A stretch of 9,653 bases of DNA from Rhizobiaceae bacterium. Its GTDB lineage: Bacteria; Pseudomonadota; Alphaproteobacteria; Rhizobiales; Rhizobiaceae. The notes under the pieces were generated by a model. That model saw only the letters and a program-made list of their open reading frames with translations. It was not told the origin of the DNA and searched no databases. The stretch is from contig SCRB01000301.1 of NCBI GenBank assembly GCA_004299545.1, positions 1-9,653 on the forward strand, in the 5' to 3' direction. The translations under genes were made by a program, and so were the position numbers. Shown here one piece after another: positions 1 through 7,714 of this stretch (position 1 is the first letter of the stretch; each line of letters starts with the position of its first letter).

Positions 1-311
1 GGTGCAAGACCTGCCTGCGCGATCGCCGGCGCAAAAAGATCGGCCCGGGTGACGATCCACAGCACCTTGCCTTTCGTCCTGGCTGCAACGCCTGCCGCGA
101 AAAGTGCTGCCGCCGCGCCATCCACCGCGCCATTGCCGCCGCCCGCCACCTCATGCAGCGCCCCCAGCGCCAGCCCTCCTCCCGGAAGCCTTCGGTCGAT
201 CTCGGGCAGGCCGAACGGCAGGACCTCGCGCATACGGCCAGCACCGCCTCCCAGGTGCGCGATGCGCTCCTGAAGGTCGGCTATGACAGAATTTGCCGCG
301 CGATCGGCCAT
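1..311 (-). CDS. imuA: ImuA, SOS mutagenesis accessory protein (N-terminal part, runs off left edge)
   Basis: About 103 codons are readable on the minus strand from the ATG at 311-309, with no stop before the window edge. The product begins MADRAANSVIADLQERIAHL, continues with LPFGLPEIDRRLPGGGLALG and LHEVAGGGNGAVDGAAAALF, and ends with VLWIVTRADLFAPAIAQAGL. This is the start of the RecA-like ImuA family. The P-loop region is degenerate (GGGNGAVDGA, no GKT), as is usual for ImuA. In alphaproteobacteria ImuA works with ImuB and the error-prone polymerase DnaE2 in damage-induced mutagenesis, so imuB and dnaE2 are expected beyond the left edge. An AGGAG lies 11 bases before the ATG, and a LexA box with a -35 TTGACT lies upstream, which fits SOS control. 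No damage is seen in the visible part. Confidence 0.88.
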   Translation of the reverse strand, partial: MADRAANSVIADLQERIAHLGGGAGRMREVLPFGLPEIDRRLPGGGLALGALHEVAGGGNGAVDGAAAALFAAGVAARTKGKVLWIVTRADLFAPAIAQAGLA

Positions 312-359
312 GAAATTCCGATCTCCTGAGGGCTTTGCAACGCCCCAACGGGCTGTTAT

Positions 360-374
360 GTTCATTATTTGTTC
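360..374 (-). promoter_or_regulatory. LexA (SOS) box of imuA
   Basis: The plus strand reads GTTC-ATTATTT-GTTC, an exact match to the GTTC-N7-GTTC operator of alphaproteobacterial LexA. It lies 49 bp before the imuA ATG. On the minus strand the central AAATAAT falls where the -10 hexamer should be, so bound LexA would block RNA polymerase. The box also lies 127 bp before the divergent helicase start, so it may affect both genes. Confidence 0.85.
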
Positions 375-394
375 CGTTTCCGAAAACGAGTCAA
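364..394 (-). promoter_or_regulatory. Probable sigma-70-type promoter of imuA
   Basis: On the minus strand TTGACT (394-389) matches five of six bases of the -35 consensus. It is followed at 17-19 bp by an AT-rich AAATAAT (370-364) that can serve as the -10 and lies inside the LexA box. This layout is typical of repressed SOS promoters. The exact -10 hexamer is uncertain. Confidence 0.55.
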
Positions 395-501
395 TTGGAC
401 TCCATCGAGGGTCTTGCGGAGGCGGATGGGATATTGGGGCAAACATCGCCACGGCATTGGCGGATTCTCGTTGCGAGTCAGGCGCATAGGAGCGGGGCGG
501 C

Positions 502-2581
502 ATGGAAGCGGCGCATCTCGAAAAATTGAATGACGGCCAACGTGCCGCAGTGGTCCACGGCATCGGCCTGCCCGACGGCAAGGTTGGCGGTCCGCTGCTG
601 ATCATCGCCGGCGCCGGCTCAGGCAAGACCAACACGCTGGCGCATCGCGTGGCTCAGCTGGTGATTTCCGGCGCCGATCCCCGCCGAATTCTGCTGATGA
701 CGTTCTCCCGCCGCGCCGCCGCTGAAATGGGCAGGCGCGTCGAGCGCATCTGCGCGAAGGTCCTTGGCGACAAGGCCGGCGTCCTGACCGACGCCTTGGC
801 CTGGTCGGGCACCTTCCATGGGATTGGCGCGCGACTGCTGCGCGAATACGCCATCGAACTCGGGCTCGATCCGCAGTTCACCATCCATGATCGCGAAGAC
901 TCCGCTGATCTCATGAACCTGGTCCGGCACGATCTCGGCTTCTCGAAGATGGAAAGCCGGTTTCCTGCCAAAGGGACGTGCCTGTCCATCTACTCACGTG
1001 CGGTCAACGCGGAGGCTCCACTCGAGGATGTGCTTCGGGCCAATTATCCCTGGGTGTCCGGCTGGCAGAAGGAGCTGCGCGAGCTCTTCGCCGGCTATGT
1101 CGAAGCCAAGCAGATCCAGGGCGTCCTCGATTACGACGACCTGCTGCTCTATTGGGCGCAGGCCATGGGCGACGCAGCGCTCGCCGACGAGATCGGCGGC
1201 AAGTGGGATCACGTCCTTGTCGACGAATACCAGGACACCAATCGCCTGCAGGCGACCATCCTGACGGGCTTGAAGCCGGCCGGGCGTGGCCTGACCGTCG
1301 TCGGCGACGACGCGCAGGCGATCTATTCCTTCCGGGCGGCAATCGTCCGCAACATATTGGATTTTCCAAAAGAGTTCTCGCCCGCCGCCGAGATCATCAC
1401 GCTCGACCGTAACTATCGCTCGACGCAATCGATCCTCGCCGCCGCCAACGGCGTGATCGGTCTGGCCAAAGAACGCTTTACCAAGAATCTCTGGACCGAC
1501 CGGGCTTCCAACCAGCGGCCACGCCTCGTCACCGTGCGCAATGAGGCCGATCAGGCGAAGTTCGTCGCCGACGAAGTGCTGGAGAACCGGGAAACTGGCA
1601 TGCGGCTGAAGGATCAGGCGGTCCTTGTTCGCGCGAGCCATCATGGCGGCCCGCTCGAAGTGGAGCTGACGCGCCGCAACATTCCCTTCGTCAAATTTGG
1701 CGGGCTCAAATTCCTCGACAGCGCACATGTCAAGGACATGCTGGCGGCCTTGCGCTTTGCGCAGAATATGCGCGACCGGGTCGCGGGGTTCAGGGTGCTT
1801 CAGCTCCTGCCGGGTGTCGGACCGGCGACGGCTCAAGGCGCGCTCGATGTGGTTGCCGACAGCGCCGATCCGGTGGAAACGCTCGACCAGCTCCCCTGCC
1901 CTGCTCGCGCCCAGGTCGATTGGCCGGGTTTCGTCGAGCTGCTCGCCGGCCTGCGTGCCGGATCATCCGGATGGCCCGCCGAAATCGGGCAGGTTCGCGC
2001 TTGGTATGAACCGCATCGAACCGCATCTCGAACGCATCCACGAGGATTTCGAGATGCGGCGGGCCGACCTGCTGCAACTGGAGGACATCGCCGCCGGCTA
2101 TCCGACGCGTGAACGCTTCCTCACCGAATTGACCCTCGATCCTCCCGACGCCACATCCGGGCAGGCCGGCGTGCCTCTGTTGGAAGAGGACTATCTGATC
2201 CTGTCGACGATCCATTCCGCCAAAGGACAGGAATGGAAATCCGTTTTCGTCCTCAACACCGTCGACGGCTGCATTCCGTCTGATCTCGGCGCCGGCACCA
2301 CCGACGAGATCGAAGAGGAGCGGCGTCTGCTCTATGTCGCGATGACGCGCGCCAGGGACAGCCTCAATCTCGTCGTGCCGCAGCGTTTCTTCACGCATGG
2401 ACAGTCATCGACCGGCGACAGGCATGTTTACGCCTCGCGGACGCGTTTCATCCCGGCTAGTCTGCTGGAGCTGTTCGAATGCCGCGCCTGGCCGCGGGTT
2501 GCGCCCGGCTCGCCGATCAACAGCGGGCCGCGGCAGGTCCGGGTGGATGTCGGCGCAAGAATGCGCGGCATGTGGCGATAG
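502..2581 (+). pseudogene. UvrD/PcrA-type ATP-dependent DNA helicase, broken by a 10-bp duplication
   Basis: This is a superfamily 1 3'-5' DNA helicase gene that would encode about 689 residues without the lesion. AGGAG lies 9 bases before the ATG at 502. The first frame holds the Q-motif (LNDGQRAAV, residues 9-17), Walker A (AGAGSGKT, 36-43), motif Ia (TFSRRAAAEM), motif II (VDEYQDTN, 240-247), motif III (VVGDDAQAIYSFRA, 266-279) and motif IV (LDRNYRST, 301-308). At 2008-2027 the 10-mer GAACCGCATC occurs twice in tandem and shifts the frame. The first frame then stops at 2112 after 536 residues. The other frame carries motif V (STIHSAKGQEW, about 2204-2236) and motif VI (EEERRLLYVAMTRAR, 2312-2356), ending at 2581 with VDVGARMRGMWR. 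Removing one repeat gives WYEPHLERIHEDFEM and a continuous protein. The 536-residue product lacks motifs V and VI and should not be an active helicase. Phase variation or a sequencing artefact is possible. Confidence 0.9.
2008..2027 (+). repeat. 10-bp perfect tandem duplication inside the helicase gene
   Basis: GAACCGCATC stands twice without a gap, at 2008-2017 and 2018-2027. Ten bases are not a multiple of three, so the copy alone explains the frame change. Reading with one copy restores an uninterrupted helicase frame. Confidence 0.95.
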
Positions 2582-2591
2582 GAGGGAGTGC

Positions 2592-2805
2592 GTGTGTAAT
2601 CTTTATAACCTCACCACGACCCGCGACGCCGTGATTGAATTCACCAGGGCCTTTGTCGACAAGGCGGGCTGGAACGAACCATCGCTCGATGTCTATCCGA
2701 ACACACTGGCGCCAGTCGTACGTGTCGGGGCCGACGGCAAGCGGGAGATCGTGAGCGCCACCTGGGGCATGCCGACGCCACCCATCTACCTCAAAGGCAA
2801 TAACC
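2592..2805 (+). pseudogene. SRAP-domain protein (YedK/HMCES-like, SOS response-associated), 5' fragment
   Basis: The GTG at 2592 follows a strong GGAGGG (2581-2586), 10 bp after the helicase stop, so the two genes were probably co-transcribed. The product starts with the SRAP signature: Met, then Cys2 (MCNLYNLTTTRDAVIEFTRA), then a stretch ending VSATWGMPTPPIYLKGNN. In this family Cys2 forms a covalent crosslink with abasic sites in single-stranded DNA and protects them. Only about 71 of the usual ~220-250 residues remain. The conserved later residues (the Asn of the NxR-type motif, Glu and His) are gone. At about 2797-2805 the sequence turns into dinB in another frame. Translation from the GTG would continue to the TGA at 3027 and give a 145-residue chimera that is unlikely to fold as SRAP. 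The family call is firm and loss of function is very likely. Confidence 0.85.
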
Positions 2806-3329
2806 CCGAAGATGGGGCCGGACTTCGCGGCAGGCCTGCCCGTGACGAAGCTCCATGGTGTCGGCCCGGCGACCGCCGCGAAAATGCAATGCCTGGGCAT
2901 CGAGACCGGCGCGGACCTAGCGAGAAGCCGCTGTCTTTCCTTCAGGAGCATTTTGGCAAAGCGAGCGGCTGGTACTACCGCATCGCGCGCGGGATCGACG
3001 ACCATCCCGTCCTGCCTGACCGGCCATGAAAATCGGTAGGCGCCGAAGACACCTTTGCCACAGACATATTCGAACTCACTCCAGCGATGACGGAGCTGGC
3101 GCCGCTGGCCGCCAAGGTTTGGCGCTATTGCGAGGATCGCAGGACCCTTGGCAAAACCGTCACTCTGAAGAGCAAACATGCAGACTTCCAGATAATCACC
3201 AGCGCCTTCATCTTCGCTTCACGCGCCGGATCCGGTCCCGTATTGATCAAACGTCTTGCCCGGATTTTTCCAACATGGAGCGAACCTGCGCGTTGCATCG
3301 CGACCGAAGCACGCAATCCAGGATACTGA
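2797..3329 (+). pseudogene. dinB: DNA polymerase IV (Y-family), 3' remnant
   Basis: From 2797 the reading is AITPKMGPDFAAGLPVTKLH, then GVGPATAAKMQCLGIETGAD, the helix-hairpin-helix thumb region of alphaproteobacterial Pol IV. After a one-base loss near 2919-2921 the next frame continues EKPLSFLQEHFGKASGWYYR and IARGIDDHPVLPDRP. A TGA at 3027 replaces an expected CGA (Arg). The same frame then gives KSVGAEDTFATDIFELTPAM, a conserved little-finger entry, and TLGKTVTLKSKHADFQIIT. Similarity is clear to about 3215 and weak from there to the stop at 3329. The N-terminal half, with the catalytic palm carboxylates, is absent. The gene is therefore dead by truncation, frameshift and nonsense. It normally encodes an SOS translesion polymerase, which fits its neighbours. 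Confidence 0.88.
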
Positions 3330-3468
3330 GATCGCTCAATAGCTCGACGGGATCACGTCCTCGGGCGGCGGTCAGGGCATCTTTCAGCCAGGGGCTCACG
3401 TTGGGTCGGGACAGCAGCCAATCGATCTGGTTGTTGGTTTCTATTAGCGCCGGGTCGTCTAGTCTCAT
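3247..3468 (-). CDS. Small protein of unknown function (73 aa) downstream of dabA
   Basis: I do not recognise this gene. It starts with ATG at 3468-3466, with GGAG six bases before the start. The 73-residue product begins MRLDDPALIETNNQIDWLLS and continues RPNVSPWLKDALTAARGRDP and VELLSDLSILDCVLRSRCNA. It looks soluble, rich in short amphipathic helices, with no signal peptide, membrane segment or zinc pattern. It lies 67 bp after the dabA stop on the same strand, so it could be the last gene of that operon. Its 3' end lies antisense to the degraded dinB tail (3247-3329), so its C-terminus may have been altered by the rearrangement that placed it there. The natural composition and good ribosome site argue for a real gene; the small size argues for caution. 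Confidence 0.55.
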   Translation of the reverse strand: MRLDDPALIETNNQIDWLLSRPNVSPWLKDALTAARGRDPVELLSDLSILDCVLRSRCNAQVRSMLEKSGQDV

Positions 3469-3535
3469 TTCCTACTCCATTTAGGCACGTTATTACCGGT
3501 GCAGACGTGATCTGATCGGTGGAATGTCTTCCCTG

Positions 3536-5968
3536 TCACACCAAAACCGGCTCCAATCGGGCTTGAGATAGCGCCTTGTCGAAGGCTTCGATCCAGCCGG
3601 CTCCGCCCGCATAACGCCAGGCCACACGCCCCATGTCATCGAGCGCGAAGAGGTGGAGCCAGCGATTATCGAACAGCTTGCGGACGTCGGGGTGGTGTTC
3701 CAGTACCTTGGTGATCGCCTCACGCGGTGCTTCGATCGCCACCGACATCCGTAGCGGCTCATGGACAAATTTCTCGCCGTCGTGGATGGACTGCCAGGGC
3801 ACGCCGCCACGCAGCAGACCACCGTTGCCCTCGACGACCCCCATGCCGCCAGTGATGTTGTGCAACAGCTTGTTTCCAGCGCCGAAGACCTTCGGCGCCA
3901 CGGTCGAACCGTAATACTGCAGGCTGATCCAGCTCGCGACGACAACGGGCGCGGTCATGATCAGTTCGAGAACGCCAAAGTCCTTGTCTTCGTGCCAGAC
4001 ATAGTTGTGCAGGAAGACGCGGCCGCCCAGATCCCGCCCCGCCGTGCGGCTGCGTGGCGCGGCGATGAACGCCTGACAGCCGGTCAACCCCCATTCCGGC
4101 CGCACCTCCGCCCAATCCCTGGCGCGGTGGGCAAGAGCGGTCGCGGATGGCCTTCCTGGCAGGCGGAGCGCGCGCTCGGCTCGCGTCAACGCACCGGCCG
4201 CACTGAACCAGCGCCTTAGCTGCTTGATACCCTCGGCATAAGCGACTGAGAGGTGGTCGGCCTCGTAGAGCGTGACGGTATCGGTCGTGGTCTCATGCAG
4301 CGCCGCCAGAAAAAGCGTGTCGCCCGGAACCAGAATACCGCGCTCGGCGAGGCCGGCGCGAACCGTAGCATCGTTGAGCAGGCCGGCGAGCAGCCGGGCG
4401 TTGACATCGCCGGAAAAGCCGCCGCAGGCGCCGCAATGCAGCATGCTGGCGTGAGGATTGTTGACGACGCTGGCGCCATGGCCGGCGATCACCACCAGCC
4501 GCGCGAAGTCATGGGTCAGCGACATGCTCCGCAGCACTTTTTCCGCCATGGCGATGCGGGACGCCGCGTCGGGCGCCGGATCGAAACGGGGCGCCGGATC
4601 GTTCGGGCGCTTGACCTTGGCGAATCCCAGCCCGTTTCGCAAAAGCTTGTTCACATAGACGGGACCCATCGCTTCGACGAAGGCGAAGGAGGAAACGGCG
4701 GCCAGCCTGAAACGGCCCCAGGCACGGGTTGCCCGTTCGCCAAGCCGAGCGGCTTCGTCCAGTTGCACCATGGCGGCGCTGCCGTCGCCCGAACGCGAGT
4801 TCGACCCCGGCGCCAGTTGCGGCGGCAAGCGGTTCTCCTCGATATCGGAAGCGAAACGCCGATGGGAAACGCCCAGCCCGAAGAACCCGGCAAACCCAAG
4901 CGTGCGGATGCCTGGATCGAGGCTTTCCAGCGCGCGGCGGAACACTTCGGACCGTACGTCGATGCAAAAGGCCATCTGCAACTTGGCGCGACCGTTGGCG
5001 GGTCCTGCTGTTTCCGCCGTGAGAACCGCCGCAAGCCGCCTCTGGGCGGCGTGCTCGGCCGCTTCCTGCAAGACGGAATCCAATATATCGTCGGCGGACG
5101 GCGTAATCTCCTCGGCATAGGCTCCTCTCGCTTCGAACCACTTGCCTTCGATCGAGGAGGCATATTGGCGAAAAATCGCTTTTTCCCAGACGAGGCGGAT
5201 CGCCAGAAGATCGATCAGGGTCCTGTCGCTGCCGCCGCGAAGTTCCGCCTGCCATAGGCGGTAGCGCCCGATTTGGGCCCAGCCGCCGAGGCTCATCAGC
5301 AGCCGGTGGAAGTAAACCTCAAGGGCAACGTCGGACAGACCCAGATATCCGACGCAATCGAGGATAGCCTGCTCCGCCGTTTCGGGGAGATGCGCCGCAA
5401 GCGTAGCAAAACCCTTGAGGCCGGTGATCTCTGGCGTGAGATCGAACCTGGCGCTGTCACGCCAACTGTCAAAGGCGCCACGCCCTTTGGGAGCAGCCCA
5501 CAGCGCCTGGGCCGTATCGAAATAATCGGCGGCCCAGTGACTGATGCGCTCTGTCAAAACGCCGGGCCAGTCGGTCCCCGATACTTCGGCGGCGAGCTCA
5601 GCTATCGTTGGCAGCGGTGTCGGGCATGGGGGATCTGCCTGGATCCTCACGTCGAGGTCCGCACGTGCCTTCGGCACACCGGGAGTCGATGCCCCGGCGA
5701 GCGCCGCGGCAAGATCGGCGTCGTTTATCTCGCCGGACCGGATGCGCGCTGCATACCAGCTTCGTGGCATCGAGACCCGCATGCCGGCAACCCGACCGAG
5801 CCGAGCGGCGGCCAGTTCGAGCGGCCCATCCGCTTGGCCGAGAAACGGGTTTACGGTCACGCTCGAATCCAGCGGCCACAGCGGCGGGACCTGTCGCGCC
5901 GCACGCCACGCGGCCTCGATGGCCGTGTCGGAGGCGAAAATACGATGATCGTCGATCCTGTTCAGCAT
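3536..5968 (-). CDS. dabA: DabA, zinc-binding carbonic-anhydrase-like subunit of the DAB inorganic carbon transporter (DUF2309)
   Basis: The product has 810 residues, close to the usual ~800-830 of the DUF2309/UPF0753 family. AGAGGA stands 5 bases before the ATG at 5968. With DabB, DabA forms an energy-coupled inorganic carbon accumulating complex in the cytoplasmic membrane. DabA resembles a beta-carbonic anhydrase and is proposed to hydrate CO2 in one direction. The expected zinc and active-site residues are present: Cys335 and Asp337 in FCIDVRSE, His497 in VIAGHGAS, and Cys512 in MLHCGACGG. The 15-residue His-Cys spacing equals that of the characterised Halothiobacillus protein (H524/C539). 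The N-terminus holds [13 protein letters not shown], and no long hydrophobic segments are apparent, as expected for a peripheral subunit. It lies 25 bp downstream of dabB in the same operon. No frame damage is seen. No RuBisCO or carboxysome gene is in the window, so whether it serves autotrophy or anaplerotic bicarbonate supply cannot be judged. Confidence 0.93.
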   Translation of the reverse strand: MLNRIDDHRIFASDTAIEAAWRAARQVPPLWPLDSSVTVNPFLGQADGPLELAAARLGRVAGMRVSMPRSWYAARIRSGEINDADLAAALAGASTPGVPKARADLDVRIQADPPCPTPLPTIAELAAEVSGTDWPGVLTERISHWAADYFDTAQALWAAPKGRGAFDSWRDSARFDLTPEITGLKGFATLAAHLPETAEQAILDCVGYLGLSDVALEVYFHRLLMSLGGWAQIGRYRLWQAELRGGSDRTLIDLLAIRLVWEKAIFRQYASSIEGKWFEARGAYAEEITPSADDILDSVLQEAAEHAAQRRLAAVLTAETAGPANGRAKLQMAFCIDVRSEVFRRALESLDPGIRTLGFAGFFGLGVSHRRFASDIEENRLPPQLAPGSNSRSGDGSAAMVQLDEAARLGERATRAWGRFRLAAVSSFAFVEAMGPVYVNKLLRNGLGFAKVKRPNDPAPRFDPAPDAASRIAMAEKVLRSMSLTHDFARLVVIAGHGASVVNNPHASMLHCGACGGFSGDVNARLLAGLLNDATVRAGLAERGILVPGDTLFLAALHETTTDTVTLYEADHLSVAYAEGIKQLRRWFSAAGALTRAERALRLPGRPSATALAHRARDWAEVRPEWGLTGCQAFIAAPRSRTAGRDLGGRVFLHNYVWHEDKDFGVLELIMTAPVVVASWISLQYYGSTVAPKVFGAGNKLLHNITGGMGVVEGNGGLLRGGVPWQSIHDGEKFVHEPLRMSVAIEAPREAITKVLEHHPDVRKLFDNRWLHLFALDDMGRVAWRYAGGAGWIEAFDKALSQARLEPVLV

Positions 5969-5993
5969 CCGTGTCCTCTGTACTGTCGGTTTG

Positions 5994-7562
5994 TCACGAC
6001 GAGACGCGCGCGGACCAGCCGCCGAGCATCCGGTCCAGGACCGCGTTCAGGTAAAAGCCGTTGGCGAGATGCACGCGCAACCCGGCAGCGGCCGGATGGC
6101 CGGACCACAGCGGCAGCAGGGCCTGGGCAATCGCGACCGCCCCGAAGCTCAGGGCGGCCAGCGCCATCAATGTCCATTCGAGCCGGCCGGGCAGCGGCGT
6201 TGCCGGCAGGGTCCCGCGCGTCAGCCACTCGGCCGCTGTCTGCAGCGTAAAATATCCGACCGCTGCGGCGATCGCGTAAACCGCCGTCTTGCGGGTCAGC
6301 ACGCGCGGCGCGGCGTCAGCCAGTCCCTGCGCCAGAAGGTAGGCGACGCCGAAGATCAGTATGGCGCCAAGGGCAAGCGACTGCGGAGACTTGTGGCCGA
6401 ACCCGAAGGCGGCGCCGAAGATCGCCCCGATCGCCCCGTAGATCAGGAGCGCCAGCACGAACGCCCGGCCGACGGCGGCACCGTCCGGGATTGCGACCGG
6501 TCCGGGGCGGCGGATGGCGGCGACCTGTTCCACAGCCCCGCCGGAGGCAAGGAAGGCATGCGCCTTGTAGAAGGAGTGGACGACGATGTGCAGCAAGGCG
6601 AGCGGGAACAGCGCCAGTCCGCATTCCAGCATCATGAAGCCCATCTGCGCCACCGTGGACCAGGCAAGCGAGGTCTTGACCGCAGGCTGGGTGAGCATGA
6701 CGAGCGCCCCGAACAGCGCCGTGAAGCCGCCGACCATCGCCACCGCCGCCAGGACGCCCGGCGCCGTCAGCATCAGGTCCGCGAAACGGACGAGCAGGAA
6801 GCCGCCGGCATTGACGATGCCCGCGTGCAGAAGGGCTGAAACCGGCGTCGGCGCCTCCATGACTTCCGTAAGCCAGCCATGCGTCGGAAATTGGGCCGAC
6901 TTGAGCAGCGCCGCAAACGCGAGCAGGCCGGCGGCGACGGCGGTCAGCGCCGACCCGCCGCCCGTTCTCGCGATGGAATTGACGGTTGCGATGTCGTCGG
7001 TGCCGCAGGCCCATACGATAAGGCCGGCCCCGATAATCAGCGCGGCCGCGCCGAGGCGTGAAAACAGCCGCTTCTTGCGCTCGGCCCGCCGCGCCGCCAA
7101 CCGTTCCGGATAAAACAGCAGCAGCCGGCGCAGCGCCATGCTCATTCCGATCCATGCCGCCGCGAGCTGGACGAGGTTGCCGGCCTGAACAAGGAACAGG
7201 ACGGCTGCGAGCGTGAGGCACAGCCAACCGGTGAACGCGCCCTGCCGCGCCTCGCCGTCGAGATAGGTCCGCGCATAACGCAGCACGAGCCAGCCGATGA
7301 AACTGACGAGCAGCAGCATCGTCACGCTGACGGCGTCCAGCAGCGAGGAGAGGCCGATCCCGGCGGCGCCGATCAGGCCACTTGTCCCCGCCCCTTGCGT
7401 GATAAGCACGGCAAGCCCGCCAAGCGCGATGAGGAAAGAAACCAGTGCCGCCGCCTCAGCCAGACCGGCGCGCTCCGGGCAGCGGCCGGAGCCGGGAAAG
7501 GCAATGGCCGCGGCGGCGAGCAGCGGCAGCGGCATGACTAGCGGAAGCAGATAGAGCGACAA
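5994..7562 (-). CDS. dabB: DabB, membrane subunit of the DAB inorganic carbon transporter (NuoL/MrpA-like)
   Basis: The 522-residue, highly hydrophobic protein belongs to the proton-conducting membrane family of complex I subunit L and Mrp antiporters. Many transmembrane helices are visible, starting with [20 protein letters not shown]. The signature region reads [20 protein letters not shown] with Lys221, His228 and Glu236, followed by [20 protein letters not shown] (His246). These charged residues form the proton path in the family. A further conserved part is [20 protein letters not shown]. It is shorter than NuoL (~610), as expected for DabB, and there are no other nuo or mrp genes, while dabA follows directly. 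That identifies it as DabB and not a respiratory or antiporter subunit. The start is TTG at 7562-7560, with GGGAG about seven bases upstream and no in-frame ATG nearby except the interior Met at residue 9. It is the first gene of the dabB-dabA operon. Confidence 0.92.
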   Translation of the reverse strand: MSLYLLPLVMPLPLLAAAAIAFPGSGRCPERAGLAEAAALVSFLIALGGLAVLITQGAGTSGLIGAAGIGLSSLLDAVSVTMLLLVSFIGWLVLRYARTYLDGEARQGAFTGWLCLTLAAVLFLVQAGNLVQLAAAWIGMSMALRRLLLFYPERLAARRAERKKRLFSRLGAAALIIGAGLIVWACGTDDIATVNSIARTGGGSALTAVAAGLLAFAALLKSAQFPTHGWLTEVMEAPTPVSALLHAGIVNAGGFLLVRFADLMLTAPGVLAAVAMVGGFTALFGALVMLTQPAVKTSLAWSTVAQMGFMMLECGLALFPLALLHIVVHSFYKAHAFLASGGAVEQVAAIRRPGPVAIPDGAAVGRAFVLALLIYGAIGAIFGAAFGFGHKSPQSLALGAILIFGVAYLLAQGLADAAPRVLTRKTAVYAIAAAVGYFTLQTAAEWLTRGTLPATPLPGRLEWTLMALAALSFGAVAIAQALLPLWSGHPAAAGLRVHLANGFYLNAVLDRMLGGWSARVSS

Positions 7563-7629
7563 CGTTGATCTCCCAAGGGCAATCGTCGCACCGCAATATC
7601 AGGCTGGCTTCACTGAAGAAAATTCATTG

Positions 7630-7662
7630 TGTATAGGATATCGTTCGCTAATATCGAATGAT
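7630..7662. promoter_or_regulatory. Imperfect dyad, possible LysR-type operator of the dab operon
   Basis: Arms ATCGTTCG (7640-7647) and CGAATGAT (7655-7662) form an inverted repeat with one mismatch across a 7-bp spacer. The inner TCG-N7-CGA fits the T-N11-A rule of LysR-type operators. It lies 78 bp before the dabB start and overlaps the start codon of the LysR remnant, the usual place for divergent LysR control. On the minus strand TATACA (7635-7630) could be a -10, but no good -35 precedes it, which would fit an activator-dependent promoter. Confidence 0.45.
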
Positions 7663-7714
7663 GCCTCGTTTGAACGACAACCATCTGTGTTATTTCTGGG
7701 CCGTCGCTGTTTGA
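7661..7714 (+). pseudogene. LysR-type transcriptional regulator, N-terminal stub
   Basis: An ATG at 7661 (a second in-frame ATG stands at 7658) opens a 17-codon frame, MPRLNDNHLCYFWAVAV, stopped by TGA at 7712. The motif N-x-x-H-L-x-Y-F-W-A-V-A is the first helix of NhaR-like LysR proteins, which continues with the helix-turn-helix in intact members. Here the homology ends at residue 16, so the whole DNA-binding and effector region is lost. The stub is divergent to dabB, where a LysR activator of the dab operon is often found. The stretch is short, but the match and the position together make the call fairly good. Confidence 0.6.

Noticed and set aside
994..1836. 280-codon open frame on the minus strand inside the helicase
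   Set aside because: It lies antisense to a stretch with clear helicase motifs and resembles no protein; long antisense frames are common in GC-rich codon-biased genes.
1697..2581. A separate 294-residue gene starting at 1697
   Set aside because: Only its part after about 2018 is helicase-like; the earlier part is an out-of-frame shadow. It is the second half of the broken helicase.
2397..3029. A 210-residue protein starting upstream of the SRAP gene
   Set aside because: Its first 65 residues overlap the helicase end out of frame. The real start is the GTG at 2592 with GGAGGG, and the later part is a SRAP-to-dinB chimera.
3469..3535. A rho-independent terminator after dabA
   Set aside because: No GC-rich stem followed by a run of U on the minus strand could be found, which leaves read-through into the small gene possible.
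4253..5257. 334-codon plus-strand frame, and 5273-6250 likewise, inside the dab operon
   Set aside because: Both are antisense to dabA (the second also to the dabB end), low in complexity, rich in Arg, Gly and Gln, and without a recognisable domain.
5991..6839. 282-codon plus-strand frame opposite dabB
   Set aside because: It has an extreme Arg/Gln/Gly composition, which is the shadow of hydrophobic codons of a membrane protein.
5994..7562. DabB as a respiratory complex I (NuoL) or Mrp antiporter subunit
   Set aside because: It is shorter than NuoL, has no nuo or mrp neighbours, and is followed within 25 bp by DUF2309 dabA.
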